Positions 1-10,758 of a stretch of 64,000 nt of DNA are shown here, piece after piece. The notes beneath the pieces were generated by a model. The model was not told the origin of the DNA and made no database searches. It saw only the letters and a program-made list of their open reading frames with translations. Position 1 is the first letter of the stretch. Each line of letters starts with the position of its first letter. The position numbers and the translations under genes are program-made. This DNA comes from Betaproteobacteria bacterium (lineage in GTDB: Bacteria > Pseudomonadota > Gammaproteobacteria > Burkholderiales > Rhodocyclaceae). The DNA lies in NCBI GenBank assembly GCA_019136545.1, contig JAGVUA010000065.1, forward strand, positions 1-64,000, in the 5' to 3' direction.

Positions 1-1058
1 CGCGCCAGATCCTTGGCCAGATTGACCACCATCGACCCCTTCACGCCGGTGGCCGGCTCGATTTCGTAGCGGGTCACCACCGGCCCCGGATGGGCGGATA
101 TGACTTTCACCTCGACGCCGAAATCGCCGAGCTTGCGTTCGATCACGCGCGAGGTGAACGCCAGGGTTTCGGCGGCCGGCAGGTCTTCCGGCCGGTGCGT
201 CGGTTCGTCGAGCAGATGCAGCGGCGGCAAAGCCCCGCCCGGCGCATCGAAGAACAAGGGCGCCTGCCGCTCCTTCTCGATGCGCGCTTCGACCTTGGGC
301 GCGCGCGGAATCTCGATCTCCAGCGGCTGGATTCTGACGGGCGGCGCTTCGTCGATCTTGCGCCGCACATCCTCGACCGTGGCCTCGCGCTTCTCGGCGA
401 CGCCGCGTCCGTAGCGACGATCCTGCCAGCGCTGCCAGAGCCGGAGCGCGCCATGCCAGCCAGCCTCGAGCGCGGCGCCGGTGCGTTCCGTCACGTCGAT
501 CCAGGACACGCCCAGGAACAGGGTCAGGCCGGCCAGGCAAAGCGTCAGCATCGCCAGGGTGCCGCCGGTGAAACCGAGAAAGCGGGTCGCCAGGCGGCCG
601 ATTTCCATGCCGAGCATGCCGCCCGGCGCCAGCGGCAGCGTCGCCTTGAGGCTCCAGAAACGCATGGCCTCGATGCTGCAGCTGGCCAGCAACAGCATGC
701 CGAAACCCGCGACGGCGATCGTCAACGGCCGCCGGTCGCCGCCGAATATCACGTTCAATCGCCGATAGCCCCAGGCCACCAGGAAGAACACCAGGCCAAC
801 CCACCACCAGGCCGACAGGCCGAACAAGTACAGCAGCAGGTCGGCCAGCCAGGCGCCGAAGCGGCCGCCGGGATTGGCGATCCGCTCGGCGGCGACGGCA
901 TGCGACCAGCCGGGATCGGCCGGATCGAAGCCCCATAAGATCAGCGCGAGATAAACGCCTACGGCGCCCAGCGCCAGCCAGCGCACTTCGTTGATGAGCG
1001 CGACGATGCGTTCCGGCAAAGGGAGGGCGGTATTTCGCTGTGCCAGGGCCATGGCCAT
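1..1058 (-). CDS. ftsK: DNA translocase FtsK, N-terminal part (runs off window edge)
   Basis: This is the 5' part (about 352 codons) of a DNA translocase that pumps chromosome dimers to dif and anchors at the division septum. Four hydrophobic segments are visible within about the first 190 residues. They are followed by a linker and then the start of the FtsK alpha/beta motor region, with the typical sequence GPVVTRYEIEPATGVKGS followed by VVNLAKDLAR at the window edge. The ATPase Walker motifs and the gamma domain lie beyond position 1. The start is the first of two nearby ATGs (1058; the other is at 1052), and neither has a strong ribosome site. It is divergent from trxB, with 164 bp between them. 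Identification is confident; the exact start is not. Confidence 0.93.
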   Translation of the reverse strand, partial: MAMALAQRNTALPLPERIVALINEVRWLALGAVGVYLALILWGFDPADPGWSHAVAAERIANPGGRFGAWLADLLLYLFGLSAWWWVGLVFFLVAWGYRRLNVIFGGDRRPLTIAVAGFGMLLLASCSIEAMRFWSLKATLPLAPGGMLGMEIGRLATRFLGFTGGTLAMLTLCLAGLTLFLGVSWIDVTERTGAALEAGWHGALRLWQRWQDRRYGRGVAEKREATVEDVRRKIDEAPPVRIQPLEIEIPRAPKVEARIEKERQAPLFFDAPGGALPPLHLLDEPTHRPEDLPAAETLAFTSRVIERKLGDFGVEVKVISAHPGPVVTRYEIEPATGVKGSMVVNLAKDLA

Positions 1059-1171
1059 GATCAGGACGCTTGTCGGGAAACGTATCGATTTTGCCGCCGG
1101 TCCGGCAAGCGGAAGCCGCGATTAACGGGGCCTTTCAGGCGCTGATGGACGATTGGGAATGGCCGCGCTAG

Positions 1172-2176
<1,005 letters not shown>

Positions 2177-2177
2177 G

Positions 2178-2738
2178 ATGGCCAAGGGCGCGCCCGCGGC
2201 AGACGATGCCCGCGCGCTGTTCCAGGCCGCGGTCGGCGATGCGCGACGGCTGACTTTCGACCGCGTCCACCACGAGCCGCCGCCACCGCCGGCGATCCCG
2301 CGGCAGCGCCAGCGCGACGAACAAGCGGCGCTGGCCGAATCGATCCGCGCGCCCGATCTGCTCGACCTGCACCTGGAAGGCGGCGACGAAGCGGCATGGC
2401 TCAAGCCGGGCATTTCGCCCCGCGTGCTGCGCGACCTGCGACGGGGCCGCTGGGTCATTCAGGCCCATCTCGACCTGCATGGCATGAACCGCGACGAGGC
2501 GCGCCAGCAGGTCGGCCTGTTCCTTGCCGAGTGTCGCGACCACGGGCAGCGCTGCCTGCGCATCGTGCATGGCAAGGGGCTCGGCTCGCCGCGCCGCGAA
2601 CCGGTCTTGAAGCATCTGGTACTCGGCTGGCTGGCGCAGCGGCGCGACATGCTCGCCTTTTGCCAGGCGCGTCCCGCCGATGGCGGCGCCGGTGCCGTGA
2701 TCGTCTTGATCGAGGCCGCCAGGCACGCCGCGCTGTGA
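2178..2738 (+). CDS. Smr-domain protein (MutS2 C-terminal-like)
   Basis: This 186-residue protein carries a C-terminal Smr domain, a nicking-endonuclease-like fold found in MutS2 and in stand-alone proteins. The diagnostic motifs LDLHG (about 98-102) and HGKG (about 131-134) are present. The N-terminal 90 residues are charged and proline-rich, as in the short proteobacterial Smr proteins (SmrA/SmrB type). SmrB of E. coli cleaves mRNA at collided ribosomes; whether this protein acts on RNA or DNA cannot be read from the sequence. The ATG at 2178 sits one base after the trxB stop, so translation is probably coupled. A longer upstream open frame overlapping trxB is not needed. Confidence 0.88.
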   Translation: MAKGAPAADDARALFQAAVGDARRLTFDRVHHEPPPPPAIPRQRQRDEQAALAESIRAPDLLDLHLEGGDEAAWLKPGISPRVLRDLRRGRWVIQAHLDLHGMNRDEARQQVGLFLAECRDHGQRCLRIVHGKGLGSPRREPVLKHLVLGWLAQRRDMLAFCQARPADGGAGAVIVLIEAARHAAL

Positions 2739-2785
2739 TAGGATTTTTCCCTTCGTAACAAACCTCGACGAATTATTCTCATCGC

Positions 2786-3511
2786 ATGGCTCGCCTGCCG
2801 CCGACCATCCGCTGCCAAGGCCGCAGCAACTGTTTCGATTGCACCCTGCGCCACGAAATGGTCTGCTCCGAGGTCACGCTCGACGAGCTGATCGACTTCC
2901 ACACGGGCATCGAGGACTTCGACTACGGCCATGGCGCCGCCCTGTTCGAGATGGGCGCCCCCACCGAAGGCGTCTATTGCATTCGCCATGGCGCGGTCAA
3001 GATCGTCAAGCACGACCAGGCCGGCAACCAACGCATCATCCGCGTGCTGAAGAAAGGCGACATCGCCGGTATCGAATCGGCCTTCAGCGACCATTACGAG
3101 CACAGCGCAGTGGCCGTGGGCGACGTGCGCGCCTGCCGCGTGCCGATCGAGTATTTCCGCAACTTCGTGGCGACCCACGGCAACCTGCAGATGCGTCTGC
3201 TGAAAACCTCGCAGGCGACCCTGAGGGAAACCGAGGACTGGCTGTCGGAACTCACCGTCGGCAATCTGCCGGCGCGCACGCGCATGGCGCGCCTGCTGTT
3301 GCGGCTGAAAGTGACTGCCGACGGCGACCGCATCCATCGCTTCGGCGTTGAGGACATGGCGGCCATTCTCGGCATCGCCGCCGAAACGGTGAGCCGCGTC
3401 GTCTCGGACTTCGTGCGCGAGGGAATCCTGGTCAAGGGTGGCAAGAGCTTTGCCACCCGCTATTTCCGGGGCGACCTGCCGGCGCTGGAAAAAATCGCCC
3501 GCGAAGCCTAG
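2786..3511 (+). CDS. CRP/FNR-family regulator with FnrL-type cysteine set
   Basis: This 241-residue transcription factor has a cyclic-nucleotide-binding-like beta barrel followed by a C-terminal winged helix. The N-terminus has C16-X2-C19-X7-C27, and C117 lies where the fourth FNR cluster ligand is expected. The CX2CX7C spacing is that of alphaproteobacterial FnrL/FnrN rather than E. coli FNR (CX2CX5C), so an oxygen-labile [4Fe-4S] cluster is likely. The recognition helix contains AAETVSR; its E..SR residues are those that read TTGAT half-sites. It stands alone between the Smr gene and glnB. It is one of three CRP/FNR regulators within 11.2 kb. The FnrL-type assignment is from motif spacing only. 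Confidence 0.85.
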   Translation: MARLPPTIRCQGRSNCFDCTLRHEMVCSEVTLDELIDFHTGIEDFDYGHGAALFEMGAPTEGVYCIRHGAVKIVKHDQAGNQRIIRVLKKGDIAGIESAFSDHYEHSAVAVGDVRACRVPIEYFRNFVATHGNLQMRLLKTSQATLRETEDWLSELTVGNLPARTRMARLLLRLKVTADGDRIHRFGVEDMAAILGIAAETVSRVVSDFVREGILVKGGKSFATRYFRGDLPALEKIAREA

Positions 3512-3541
3512 GGCCTGTTCTCCCCCTCGGTCAGATAAACC

Positions 3542-3901
<360 letters not shown>

Positions 3902-3926
3902 CTATCGTTCATTCGCTACCGTTCGG

Positions 3927-5561
3927 CTACCATTCGTCCGCATAGCGCGATGTTATCGGATATCGCCAATCCTTGCCGAAGCCGCGCCGCGACACGCGGA
4001 TGCCGACCGGGCTCTGGCGCCGCTTGTATTCGTTCTTCCTGAGCATGCCGACGACGCGGCGGACATCGGCCTCGGCGTAGCCGCGCGCGACGATCTCGCG
4101 CGGGCTCTCGTCGCGCTCCATGTAGGCCTCGATGATGGCGTCGAGCACTTCGTAGGGCGGCAGCGTGTCCTGGTCCGTCTGGTCGGGCTTGAGTTCCGCC
4201 GAAGGCGGCCGCGTGATGACGTTTTCCGGGATTACCCGGGACAGCGTGTTGCGATAGCGCGCCAACCGGAAGACGAAGGTCTTGAACACATCCTTGATGA
4301 CGGCAAAGCCGCCCGCCATGTCGCCGTAAAGCGTGGCGTAACCGACCGCCATCTCGCTCTTGTTGCCGGTGGTCAGCACGATGTCGCCGGTACGGTTGGA
4401 CAAGGCCATGAGCACCATGCCGCGAATGCGCGCCTGGATGTTCTCTGGCGTCGTGTCGGCCCAGGCCGTCGGCGGCAGGCCGGCGAACAAGGGCGCGAGC
4501 ATCGCAGCGTAGGTCTTCATCGCCGGCTCGATGCCGATTTCGTCATAGCGGACGCCGAGACGGCGAACCATCTCGCGCGAATCGTCGAGACTCATCCGCG
4601 CCGTATAGGGCGAAGGCATCATCACGGCGCGCACCCGGTCCGCGCCGAGCGCATCGACGGCGATGGCCAGCGTCAGCGCCGAATCGATGCCGCCCGAGAG
4701 GCCGATGATGGCGCCCGGAAAACCGTTCTTGCCCAGGTAGTCGCGCACGCCGAGCTTGAGGGCTTCGTAGACCTCCGCTTCGAAAGTCAGCCGTGGCGCA
4801 ACGCCGCCCGGCAGCAATCCGCCATTGGCATACTCGATGATCTCGACGCCTTCGGCAAAGGCCGGCAGCTGATGCGTCAGCCGGCCGGCGGCATCGAGCG
4901 CGAACGAGGCGCCGTCGAACACCAGTTCGTCCTGGCCGCCGACCAGATTGGCGTAGATGACCGGCATGCCGGTGCCCGCCACGCGTTCGCGCAACACCTC
5001 GTGCCGGCGCGCCAATTTGTGCATGTGGAAAGGCGAGGCGTTGAGCGTCAGCAGCAGTTCCGCACCGGCGGCGCGCGCCGCCTCCGCCGCGCCGGGCTGC
5101 CAGACATCCTCGCAGATGGCCAGGCCGACGCGGACGACGCCGTGGGCGCCGCCAAGCGCGATGACGCCGGGCACGTCGCCGGTATCGAAATAGCGCTCCT
5201 CGTCGAACACCTCGCTATTCGGCAGCCGCTGCTTGCGATAGGTGGTGTCGACCGTGCCGTGCTTGAGCAGGGAAGCCGCGTTGTAGTGGCGGCCACCGCG
5301 GGCCTCGGGATGTCCGACCACCATCGGCAGCGGCGCCGCAGCAGCCAGCGCCGACAGTTCGCGCGCGCAGGCCCGGTAGAAATCCGGTCGCAGGAGCAGA
5401 TCTTCCGGCGGATAGCCGCACAGCGCCAGTTCCGGCGTGACCAGCAGTTCGGCGCCGCCCGCCGCCGCCTCGCGCGCAGCCTGGAGCATGCGCCGGGCGT
5501 TGCCGGCCAGATCGCCGACCGTGCAGTTGATCTGGGCGACGGCGATTTTCAGGGATGCCAT
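3927..5561 (-). CDS. nadE: Glutamine-dependent NAD+ synthetase
   Basis: It makes NAD+ from deamido-NAD+ and ATP, using ammonia released from glutamine by its own N-terminal domain. The protein has 544 residues, right for the two-domain bacterial form. The N-terminal carbon-nitrogen hydrolase domain (about 1-260) contains the catalytic Glu in TPELALCGY (E44), Lys in YRKQRLPN and Cys in GLAICEDVW. The C-terminal synthetase domain shows the ATP-pyrophosphatase P-loop GLSGGIDSA near residue 287 and the NKSEMAVGYATLYGD region. It is followed by glnB and preceded by ppa on the same strand. One exact copy of the dispersed 15-bp motif lies inside the gene at 4783-4797. Confidence 0.97.
   Translation of the reverse strand: MASLKIAVAQINCTVGDLAGNARRMLQAAREAAAGGAELLVTPELALCGYPPEDLLLRPDFYRACARELSALAAAAPLPMVVGHPEARGGRHYNAASLLKHGTVDTTYRKQRLPNSEVFDEERYFDTGDVPGVIALGGAHGVVRVGLAICEDVWQPGAAEAARAAGAELLLTLNASPFHMHKLARRHEVLRERVAGTGMPVIYANLVGGQDELVFDGASFALDAAGRLTHQLPAFAEGVEIIEYANGGLLPGGVAPRLTFEAEVYEALKLGVRDYLGKNGFPGAIIGLSGGIDSALTLAIAVDALGADRVRAVMMPSPYTARMSLDDSREMVRRLGVRYDEIGIEPAMKTYAAMLAPLFAGLPPTAWADTTPENIQARIRGMVLMALSNRTGDIVLTTGNKSEMAVGYATLYGDMAGGFAVIKDVFKTFVFRLARYRNTLSRVIPENVITRPPSAELKPDQTDQDTLPPYEVLDAIIEAYMERDESPREIVARGYAEADVRRVVGMLRKNEYKRRQSPVGIRVSRRGFGKDWRYPITSRYADEW
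4783..4797 (+). repeat. Dispersed 15-bp motif AAAGTCAGCCGTGGC (exact copy)
   Basis: This is one of four exact copies of AAAGTCAGCCGTGGC in the window (4783, 7020-7034 reversed, 32534, 33886). The core AAAGTCAG or its complement also starts at 2250, 7276, 11912, 12290, 13064, 35434, 40216, 41540, 46449, 51669 and 55562, often followed by CCNTGGC or a near variant. The copies fall in unrelated genes, in both orientations and in different reading frames, so protein homology does not explain them. Here it lies inside nadE. An uptake signal or a chromosome-organisation motif are possible roles. Confidence 0.75.
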
Positions 5562-5588
5562 GGCCGCCGCCGTTTCATGTTCGCCGAA

Positions 5589-6137
5589 TCAGAATGCCGG
5601 CTTGTCGGTGGCCGAACTGAAACGCTCGACGCCTTGCATGATTTCACGCTTGGCATCCTCGACGTCGCCCCAGCCCTGGACCTTGACGAACTTGCCGGGC
5701 TCGAGATCCTTGTAATGCTCGAAGAAGTGCGAGATCTGATCCAGCACGATCGGCGGCAGGTCGCGCGGCGAGGTGACGCCGCGGTACATCGGCGTCAGCT
5801 TGTCGACCGGCACGGCCAGCAGCTTGGCATCCTCGCCGGCCTCGTCGACCATTTTCAGCATGCCGATCGGCCGGCAGCGCACGACGACGCCGGGCGGCAA
5901 GGCAAACTGCGACACCACCAGCACATCGACCGGATCGCCGTCGCCGGCGATGGTATGCGGGATGTAGCCATAGTTGCAGGGATAGTGCATCGCCGTGGAC
6001 ATGAAACGGTCGACGAAGATCTGGCCGGACTCCTTGTCAACTTCGTACTTGATCGGCTCGGAATGCATCGAAATCTCGATGACGACATTGAAGTCGTTCG
6101 GCAAGTCCTTGCCTGACGAAACGCGATCTAAACCCAC
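5589..6137 (-). CDS. ppa: Inorganic pyrophosphatase (family I)
   Basis: It hydrolyses pyrophosphate to phosphate in the cytoplasm and so pulls biosynthetic reactions forward. The 182 residues match bacterial family I enzymes. The signature around GDGDPVDVLV (D66, D68, D71) supplies metal ligands, and EISMHSEPIKYE and YGYIPHT are typical active-site segments. The start is GTG 6137, chosen because GAGGAG lies 6 bases upstream. It sits 27 bp upstream of nadE on the same strand and may be co-transcribed with nadE and glnB. Confidence 0.97.
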   Translation of the reverse strand: MGLDRVSSGKDLPNDFNVVIEISMHSEPIKYEVDKESGQIFVDRFMSTAMHYPCNYGYIPHTIAGDGDPVDVLVVSQFALPPGVVVRCRPIGMLKMVDEAGEDAKLLAVPVDKLTPMYRGVTSPRDLPPIVLDQISHFFEHYKDLEPGKFVKVQGWGDVEDAKREIMQGVERFSSATDKPAF

Positions 6138-6160
6138 GGGCGACTCCTCGAAAAACGATG

Positions 6161-6166
6161 ATTATA
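6161..6166 (-). promoter_or_regulatory. Consensus -10 element upstream of ppa
   Basis: A perfect TATAAT on the minus strand lies 24 bases before the ppa GTG. No convincing -35 hexamer is found 16-18 bases upstream. An imperfect hairpin (arms near 6172-6182 and 6191-6202) covers that position, so either a weak -35 or an activator would be needed. Confidence 0.4.
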
Positions 6167-6202
6167 AAGGGGCAGGCATGTCCGTTTTGGCGTGCCTGCG
6201 CT

Positions 6203-6415
6203 TCAACTGGCTTCGAACCCGGCGTCGTCGATGACCTGGACCATCTGCTCGCGCGTGGCCTGGCCAGGCTCGTAGCTGACGACGGCCTCGGCCTTTTCCA
6301 GCGACACCTCGGCCTTGACGACGCCCGGCAGCGCTTCCAGAACGCCCGTCACGCTCTTGACACAGCCGCCGCAGGACATGCCGCCTACCTTCAATACCAT
6401 CGTATCCATATTCAC
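6203..6415 (-). CDS. copZ: Copper chaperone / heavy-metal-associated domain protein
   Basis: This small 70-residue cytosolic protein is a single HMA ferredoxin-like fold with the metal site GGMSCGGC (C15 and C18), typical for binding Cu(I). CopZ-type proteins hand copper to CopA-type ATPases. The start codon overlaps the copA stop by four bases, so the two are translationally coupled and very likely form a copper-handling unit. The remainder of the protein shows the expected alternation of beta strands and helices, with no extra domain. Specificity for copper rather than zinc or mercury is inferred from the neighbour. Confidence 0.9.
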   Translation of the reverse strand: MNMDTMVLKVGGMSCGGCVKSVTGVLEALPGVVKAEVSLEKAEAVVSYEPGQATREQMVQVIDDAGFEAS

Positions 6416-8601
6416 TCCTTGGGTTTCCAGCGCCGCAAGAGCAGCGAATTACTGACCACCGACACCGAACTCATCGCCATCGCCGCGCCGGCGATCACGG
6501 GGTTCAGCAGGCCCAGCGCGGCGGCCGGAATGCCCAGCACGTTGTAGATGAACGCCCAGAACAGGTTCTGGCGGATTTTCGCCAGCGTCGCGCGCGACAG
6601 GTCGACCGCGTCGACCACGCCACGCAGGTCGTTGCGCATCAGCGTGATGTCGGCCGCCTCCATGGCCACGCCGGTGCCGGCGCCCATGGCGAAGGATACA
6701 TCGGCCGCCGCCAGCGCCGGGGCATCGTTGATGCCGTCCCCGGCCATGCCGACGAACTTGCCCTCGGCTTTCAGTCTGGTGATCGCCGCCGCCTTGCCTT
6801 CCGGCCGCACACCGGCCTCGTAGCGCCCCACCCCGGCTTCGCGGGCAATGACCGCGGCAGTCTCCGCGTTGTCGCCGGTGAGCATCACCACGTCGATGCC
6901 CGCCTTGCGCAAGCGCGCCACGGCATCGCGCGAACTGGACCGCAGCGGATCGGCGATACCGATGGCGCCAAGCCAGACACCATCGCGCGCCACCGCCACC
7001 ACGCTGTAGGCGGCGTGTCGCCACGGCTGACTTTCGGGCAAGGCGACGCCCTGCTCGTCCAGCCACGCCGGCGCGCCGGCCATGATCGCCTGACCGTCCA
7101 CCGTGCCGGCCAGGCCACGGCCGGCGGTCACCACCACCCCCTGCGGCAGCGACAAGGACAAGCCATCCGTCTTGGCGCGCTGGACGATCGCCGCCGCCAG
7201 AGGATGCGTCGCCCCCTGTTCGAGACTGGCGGTCAGACGCAGCAATTCCGGCGCGGCAAGCCCGGCCGCCGGCAGAAAGTCAGCGATGGCGGGACGCCCC
7301 TCGGTGAGCGTGCCGGTCTTGTCGACGGCCAGAACCTGTAGCTGTTCCGCCAGTTCCAAGGCCTGGGCATTGCGGATCAGCACGCCGGCCCGCGCCCCCT
7401 GGCCGGTGCCGACCATGATGGCCGTCGGCGTGGCGAGCCCAAGGGCGCAGGGGCAGGCGATGACCAGCACCGCCACGGCGTTGACCATGGCCTGGGTGAA
7501 GTCGCCCGCGAACCACCACCAGGCGATGAAGGTGAGGAGCGCGATGCCGGTCACCACCGGCACGAAAATGGCGGCGATGCGGTCGGCCAACCGCTGTACC
7601 GGCGCCTTGGAGCCCTGCGCCTGCTCGACGAGGCGGATGATGCCGGCAAGCAAGGTATGGCTGCCGACGCCCGTCGCGCGACAACGCAGCAGGCCTTCGC
7701 CGTTGACCGTGGCGGCGAATACCGGGGCGCCGACGGTCTTGACCACGGGCAGGCTCTCGCCGGTCAGCATCGCCTCGTCGGCGCTCGAACTGCCTTCGAT
7801 CACCTCGCCGTCGACCGGCACCGATTCGCCCGCTCTGACGACGAACACATCGCCGGGAATCAGCGTAGCCACCGGCACTTCGACCAGCTCGCCGCTTTGC
7901 TCGCCCTTGCCTTCGACGCGGGCGGTCTGCGGCTGCAACTTGACCAGCGCCTCGATGGCCGCGGAAGTCTTCGCCTTGGCCCGCGCCTCGAGAATCTTGC
8001 CCAGCAGCACCAGGGTGATGACCGTCGCCGATGCCTCGAAATACACGTGCTGGTGCAGACCGAGCACCGTGACGACGGCGCTGTAGGCCCAGGCCATGGT
8101 GGTGCCGAGCGCCACCAGCACATCCATGTTGCCGGAGCCGCCGCGGATGGCATTGAAGCCGCCGACATAAAAACGCCAGCCGATCCAGAACTGCACCGGC
8201 GTCGCCAGCGCGAACTGCAGCCAGCGCGGCAACACGTCGTCATGCGCGCCGGCATTGCCGCCGAACATGAAGGCCATCTGCCCGACCAGCGGCAGGGTCA
8301 GCGCCGCGGCGATCCAGAAGCGCTTGACCTCGGCCTGGTATGCCGCGAGCTTTCGCGCCTTTTCTTCGGCATGAGTATCGGCGGTGGAGACCGACGCGGT
8401 GAAGCCGGTCTTGACGACGGTGGCGAGAATCTTGTCGACGTCGGCAAGTTCCGGCGCGAAGCGCACATGCGCCCGCTCGGCTGCCAGATTGACTGCCGCC
8501 TCGACGCCGGGCAGCTTGTTGAGCTGCTTCTCGATGCGTGCCGCGCAGGCGGCGCAGGTCATGCCGCCGACGGCGATTTCGACGGTGGCGGGATCGGCCA
8601 A
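6412..8601 (-). CDS. copA: Copper-translocating P1B-type ATPase
   Basis: This inner-membrane pump exports Cu(I) from the cytoplasm. The 729-residue protein has one N-terminal HMA domain with GGMTCAAC (C16, C19), then membrane helices, the actuator motif TGES (in MLTGESLPV), the transmembrane CPC site in [12 protein letters not shown], the phosphorylation site DKTGT and the hinge [10 protein letters not shown]. These features define the P1B-1 (CopA) class. The copZ gene follows with a four-base overlap. It is separate from the second metal ATPase, ccoI at 28.6-31.1 kb, which has the FixI/CcoI N-terminus. Two core copies of the dispersed motif lie inside it (7020-7034 and 7276). Confidence 0.96.
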   Translation of the reverse strand: MADPATVEIAVGGMTCAACAARIEKQLNKLPGVEAAVNLAAERAHVRFAPELADVDKILATVVKTGFTASVSTADTHAEEKARKLAAYQAEVKRFWIAAALTLPLVGQMAFMFGGNAGAHDDVLPRWLQFALATPVQFWIGWRFYVGGFNAIRGGSGNMDVLVALGTTMAWAYSAVVTVLGLHQHVYFEASATVITLVLLGKILEARAKAKTSAAIEALVKLQPQTARVEGKGEQSGELVEVPVATLIPGDVFVVRAGESVPVDGEVIEGSSSADEAMLTGESLPVVKTVGAPVFAATVNGEGLLRCRATGVGSHTLLAGIIRLVEQAQGSKAPVQRLADRIAAIFVPVVTGIALLTFIAWWWFAGDFTQAMVNAVAVLVIACPCALGLATPTAIMVGTGQGARAGVLIRNAQALELAEQLQVLAVDKTGTLTEGRPAIADFLPAAGLAAPELLRLTASLEQGATHPLAAAIVQRAKTDGLSLSLPQGVVVTAGRGLAGTVDGQAIMAGAPAWLDEQGVALPESQPWRHAAYSVVAVARDGVWLGAIGIADPLRSSSRDAVARLRKAGIDVVMLTGDNAETAAVIAREAGVGRYEAGVRPEGKAAAITRLKAEGKFVGMAGDGINDAPALAAADVSFAMGAGTGVAMEAADITLMRNDLRGVVDAVDLSRATLAKIRQNLFWAFIYNVLGIPAAALGLLNPVIAGAAMAMSSVSVVSNSLLLRRWKPKE
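7020..7034 (-). repeat. Dispersed 15-bp motif, exact copy, reverse orientation
   Basis: This is an exact copy of AAAGTCAGCCGTGGC on the minus strand, inside copA. Here it encodes part of ESQPWRH, whereas the nadE, ispH and lspA copies encode PRLTF or PRLTL on the opposite strand of the motif. The conservation is therefore at the DNA level. Confidence 0.75.
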
Positions 8602-8664
8602 GGGCTACGCTCCTTCCAGAAGCTGGGGGAGCGGATTATTCTACGCGCCTGCCGCCTTTCCCCG

Positions 8665-9339
8665 TCAGGCCGTGCCGACGAAGCGCCCCGCCCGCAACAG
8701 GCCCAGCACGCCGAAGGCCAGCACCAGCGCGCCGGCGGTCCAACGCACGGCGCGCGCCTGAGCGAAGCGCTTGAAGCGCGACAGCAGCACGCCGGCCAGC
8801 AGGAGATTCGGCAGCGTTCCCAAGCCGAAAGCCAGCATCGACAGGGCGCCGCGTTCCACCGAGCCCGATGCCAGGGCGGTGGCGAGCGCGCTGTAAACGA
8901 GGCCACAGGGCAGCCAGCCCCAGACCATGCCCAACGGCAAGGCTTGACCCACCGTTCGCGCCGGCAGGAAGCGCGCGCCCAGCGGCGCCACGCGACGCCA
9001 GAGCGCTTGGCCCATTCTTTCCACGGCGGACAGGCTGACGGTCCAGCCCATGAGATAAATGCCCAGGGCGACCAGCATCAGATTGGCCAGGACGTACAGC
9101 AACCATTGCGCCTTGACCACGCCTCCCCATGAGGCGCCCAGGCCGCCGATGGCGCCTGCGACGGCACCGGCCAGGCAGTAGCTGAGGATGCGGCCGCCGT
9201 TGTAGGCGAAATGCAGCCGCCAGGGCGTCCCGGCGCCCTGCGCTGCCAGGGCGCCGACGATGCCGCCGCACATGCCGACGCAATGGCCGCCCCCGAGCAG
9301 GCCGACGAGGAACAGCGCGGCGTAACCCGGTTCGGGCAA
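8665..9339 (-). CDS. SafE/TauE-type cytochrome-maturation-like membrane protein
   Basis: This 224-residue integral membrane protein has about six hydrophobic helices. The first helix contains GGGHCVGMCGG, and a second related segment reads WGWLPCGLVYSAL. This pattern marks the SafE/TauE-like proteins that in many proteobacteria are encoded beside cbb3 oxidase, hemN and fnr genes and are thought to help metal or heme-protein maturation (compare CcdA-like proteins). The start is TTG 9339, four bases after the hemN stop, so hemN and this gene are probably one transcript. The substrate is unknown; sulfite export is only the family name. Confidence 0.8.
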   Translation of the reverse strand: MPEPGYAALFLVGLLGGGHCVGMCGGIVGALAAQGAGTPWRLHFAYNGGRILSYCLAGAVAGAIGGLGASWGGVVKAQWLLYVLANLMLVALGIYLMGWTVSLSAVERMGQALWRRVAPLGARFLPARTVGQALPLGMVWGWLPCGLVYSALATALASGSVERGALSMLAFGLGTLPNLLLAGVLLSRFKRFAQARAVRWTAGALVLAFGVLGLLRAGRFVGTA

Positions 9340-9342
9340 CGC

Positions 9343-10737
9343 TCAGATCACTTTGGAGTAGCGCACCCGCTCGCGGTCGGCGCGCAGGTAGCGGTCGAAC
9401 ACCATGGCGATGGCGCGCACCAGCATGCGGCCCTTGGGCAGCACGGAGATCCAGCGGTCGCCGACCTGCAGCAGCTCCGCCGCTTCCATGGCGCGCAGGT
9501 CGGCCAGTTCGGCGGCGAAATAGGATTTGAAGTCGATCAGGTGCGCGATCTCGATCGACTCGAGCGAAAGCTCGAAATGGCACATCAACGCCTGGATGAT
9601 CGAACGGCGCAACAGATCGTCGGCGGTCAGTTCCATGCCCCGCATGACCGGCAGGACGCCGCGGTCGAGGCTGTCGTAGTACTCGTCGAGCGTGCGGTAG
9701 TTCTGGCAATAGGTCGGGCCGACCTTGCTGATCGCCGACACGCCGAAGGCCAGCAGGTCGGCGTCGGCGTAAGTCGAATACCCCTGGAAGTTGCGGTGCA
9801 GCCGCCCTTGCCGCTGCGCCACCGCCAGTTCGTCCTCCGGCTTGGCGAAATGGTCCATGCCGATGAACACGTAGCCCGCGTCGGTCAAGTGCCGGATGGC
9901 CATTTGCAGAATCTGCAGCTTGGCGTCCGGGCTGGGCAGTTCGTTCTCGTTGATGCGCCGTTGCGGTTTGAAATGCCCCGGCAGGTGCGCGTAGTTATAG
10001 ACGGACAGGCGATCGGGCGACAGCTTGACGACCTCGTCGAGCGTGTGTCCGAAGCTCATCACGTTCTGCTTGGGCAGGCCGTAGATCAGATCGACCGACA
10101 CCGACTTGAAGCCGAACTCGCGCGCCGACTCGATCACCACCCGCGTTTCCTCGAGCGACTGGACGCGATTGACGGCCACCTGCACGGCATGCTCGAAGTC
10201 CTGCACGCCCACGCTCATGCGATTGAAGCCGAGCTCCGCCAGCAGCTTGACGGTGTCGCGATCGACCTTGCGCGGATCGACCTCGATCGAATACTCGCCA
10301 TTGGGCAACAGCTTGAAGTGCTTGTGCGTCAATTCCATCAGGCGACGCATTTCGTCGTGCGACAGGAAAGTCGGCGTACCGCCCCCCCAATGCAACTGAA
10401 CGACGTCGTGGCTACCTTCCAGCGCCGCCGCCTGCATGTCCAGTTCACGCCCCAAGTACTTGATGTACTTGGCGGAGCGACCGTGATCCTTGGTGATGAT
10501 CTTGTTGCAGCCGCAGTAGTAGCAGATGGTATTGCAGAAGGGGATATGGACGTATAATGACAATGCCCGACTGATCCCACCAATCGTGCGGCGACCCAGC
10601 CAAGATTGGTAGGCCTCGGCATCGAAGGCTTCGACAAAGCGGTCGGCGGTCGGGTAAGAGGTGTATCTTGGACCGCTGACGTCGAAACGACGGATGAGCT
10701 GCGGATCGAAAATCAGTTCTTGAAAGTTGCTCAACAT
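9343..10737 (-). CDS. hemN: Oxygen-independent coproporphyrinogen III oxidase
   Basis: This radical-SAM enzyme decarboxylates coproporphyrinogen III to protoporphyrinogen IX when oxygen is scarce. The 464-residue product from ATG 10737 aligns with the family: the N-terminus SGPRYTSYPTADRF is typical, and the cluster motif PFCNTICYYC gives C68-X3-C72-X2-C75. The RRINENELPSPDAK segment and the C-terminal HemN domain are present. Its frame stays open upstream to 11298 but overlaps fnr, so that extension is not real. An FNR-type box lies 73-86 bases upstream of the start, fitting anaerobic induction. It is followed by the SafE-like gene. Confidence 0.96.
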   Translation of the reverse strand: MLSNFQELIFDPQLIRRFDVSGPRYTSYPTADRFVEAFDAEAYQSWLGRRTIGGISRALSLYVHIPFCNTICYYCGCNKIITKDHGRSAKYIKYLGRELDMQAAALEGSHDVVQLHWGGGTPTFLSHDEMRRLMELTHKHFKLLPNGEYSIEVDPRKVDRDTVKLLAELGFNRMSVGVQDFEHAVQVAVNRVQSLEETRVVIESAREFGFKSVSVDLIYGLPKQNVMSFGHTLDEVVKLSPDRLSVYNYAHLPGHFKPQRRINENELPSPDAKLQILQMAIRHLTDAGYVFIGMDHFAKPEDELAVAQRQGRLHRNFQGYSTYADADLLAFGVSAISKVGPTYCQNYRTLDEYYDSLDRGVLPVMRGMELTADDLLRRSIIQALMCHFELSLESIEIAHLIDFKSYFAAELADLRAMEAAELLQVGDRWISVLPKGRMLVRAIAMVFDRYLRADRERVRYSKVI

Positions 10738-10758
10738 CAGGAATAGGAATAGCTGCCG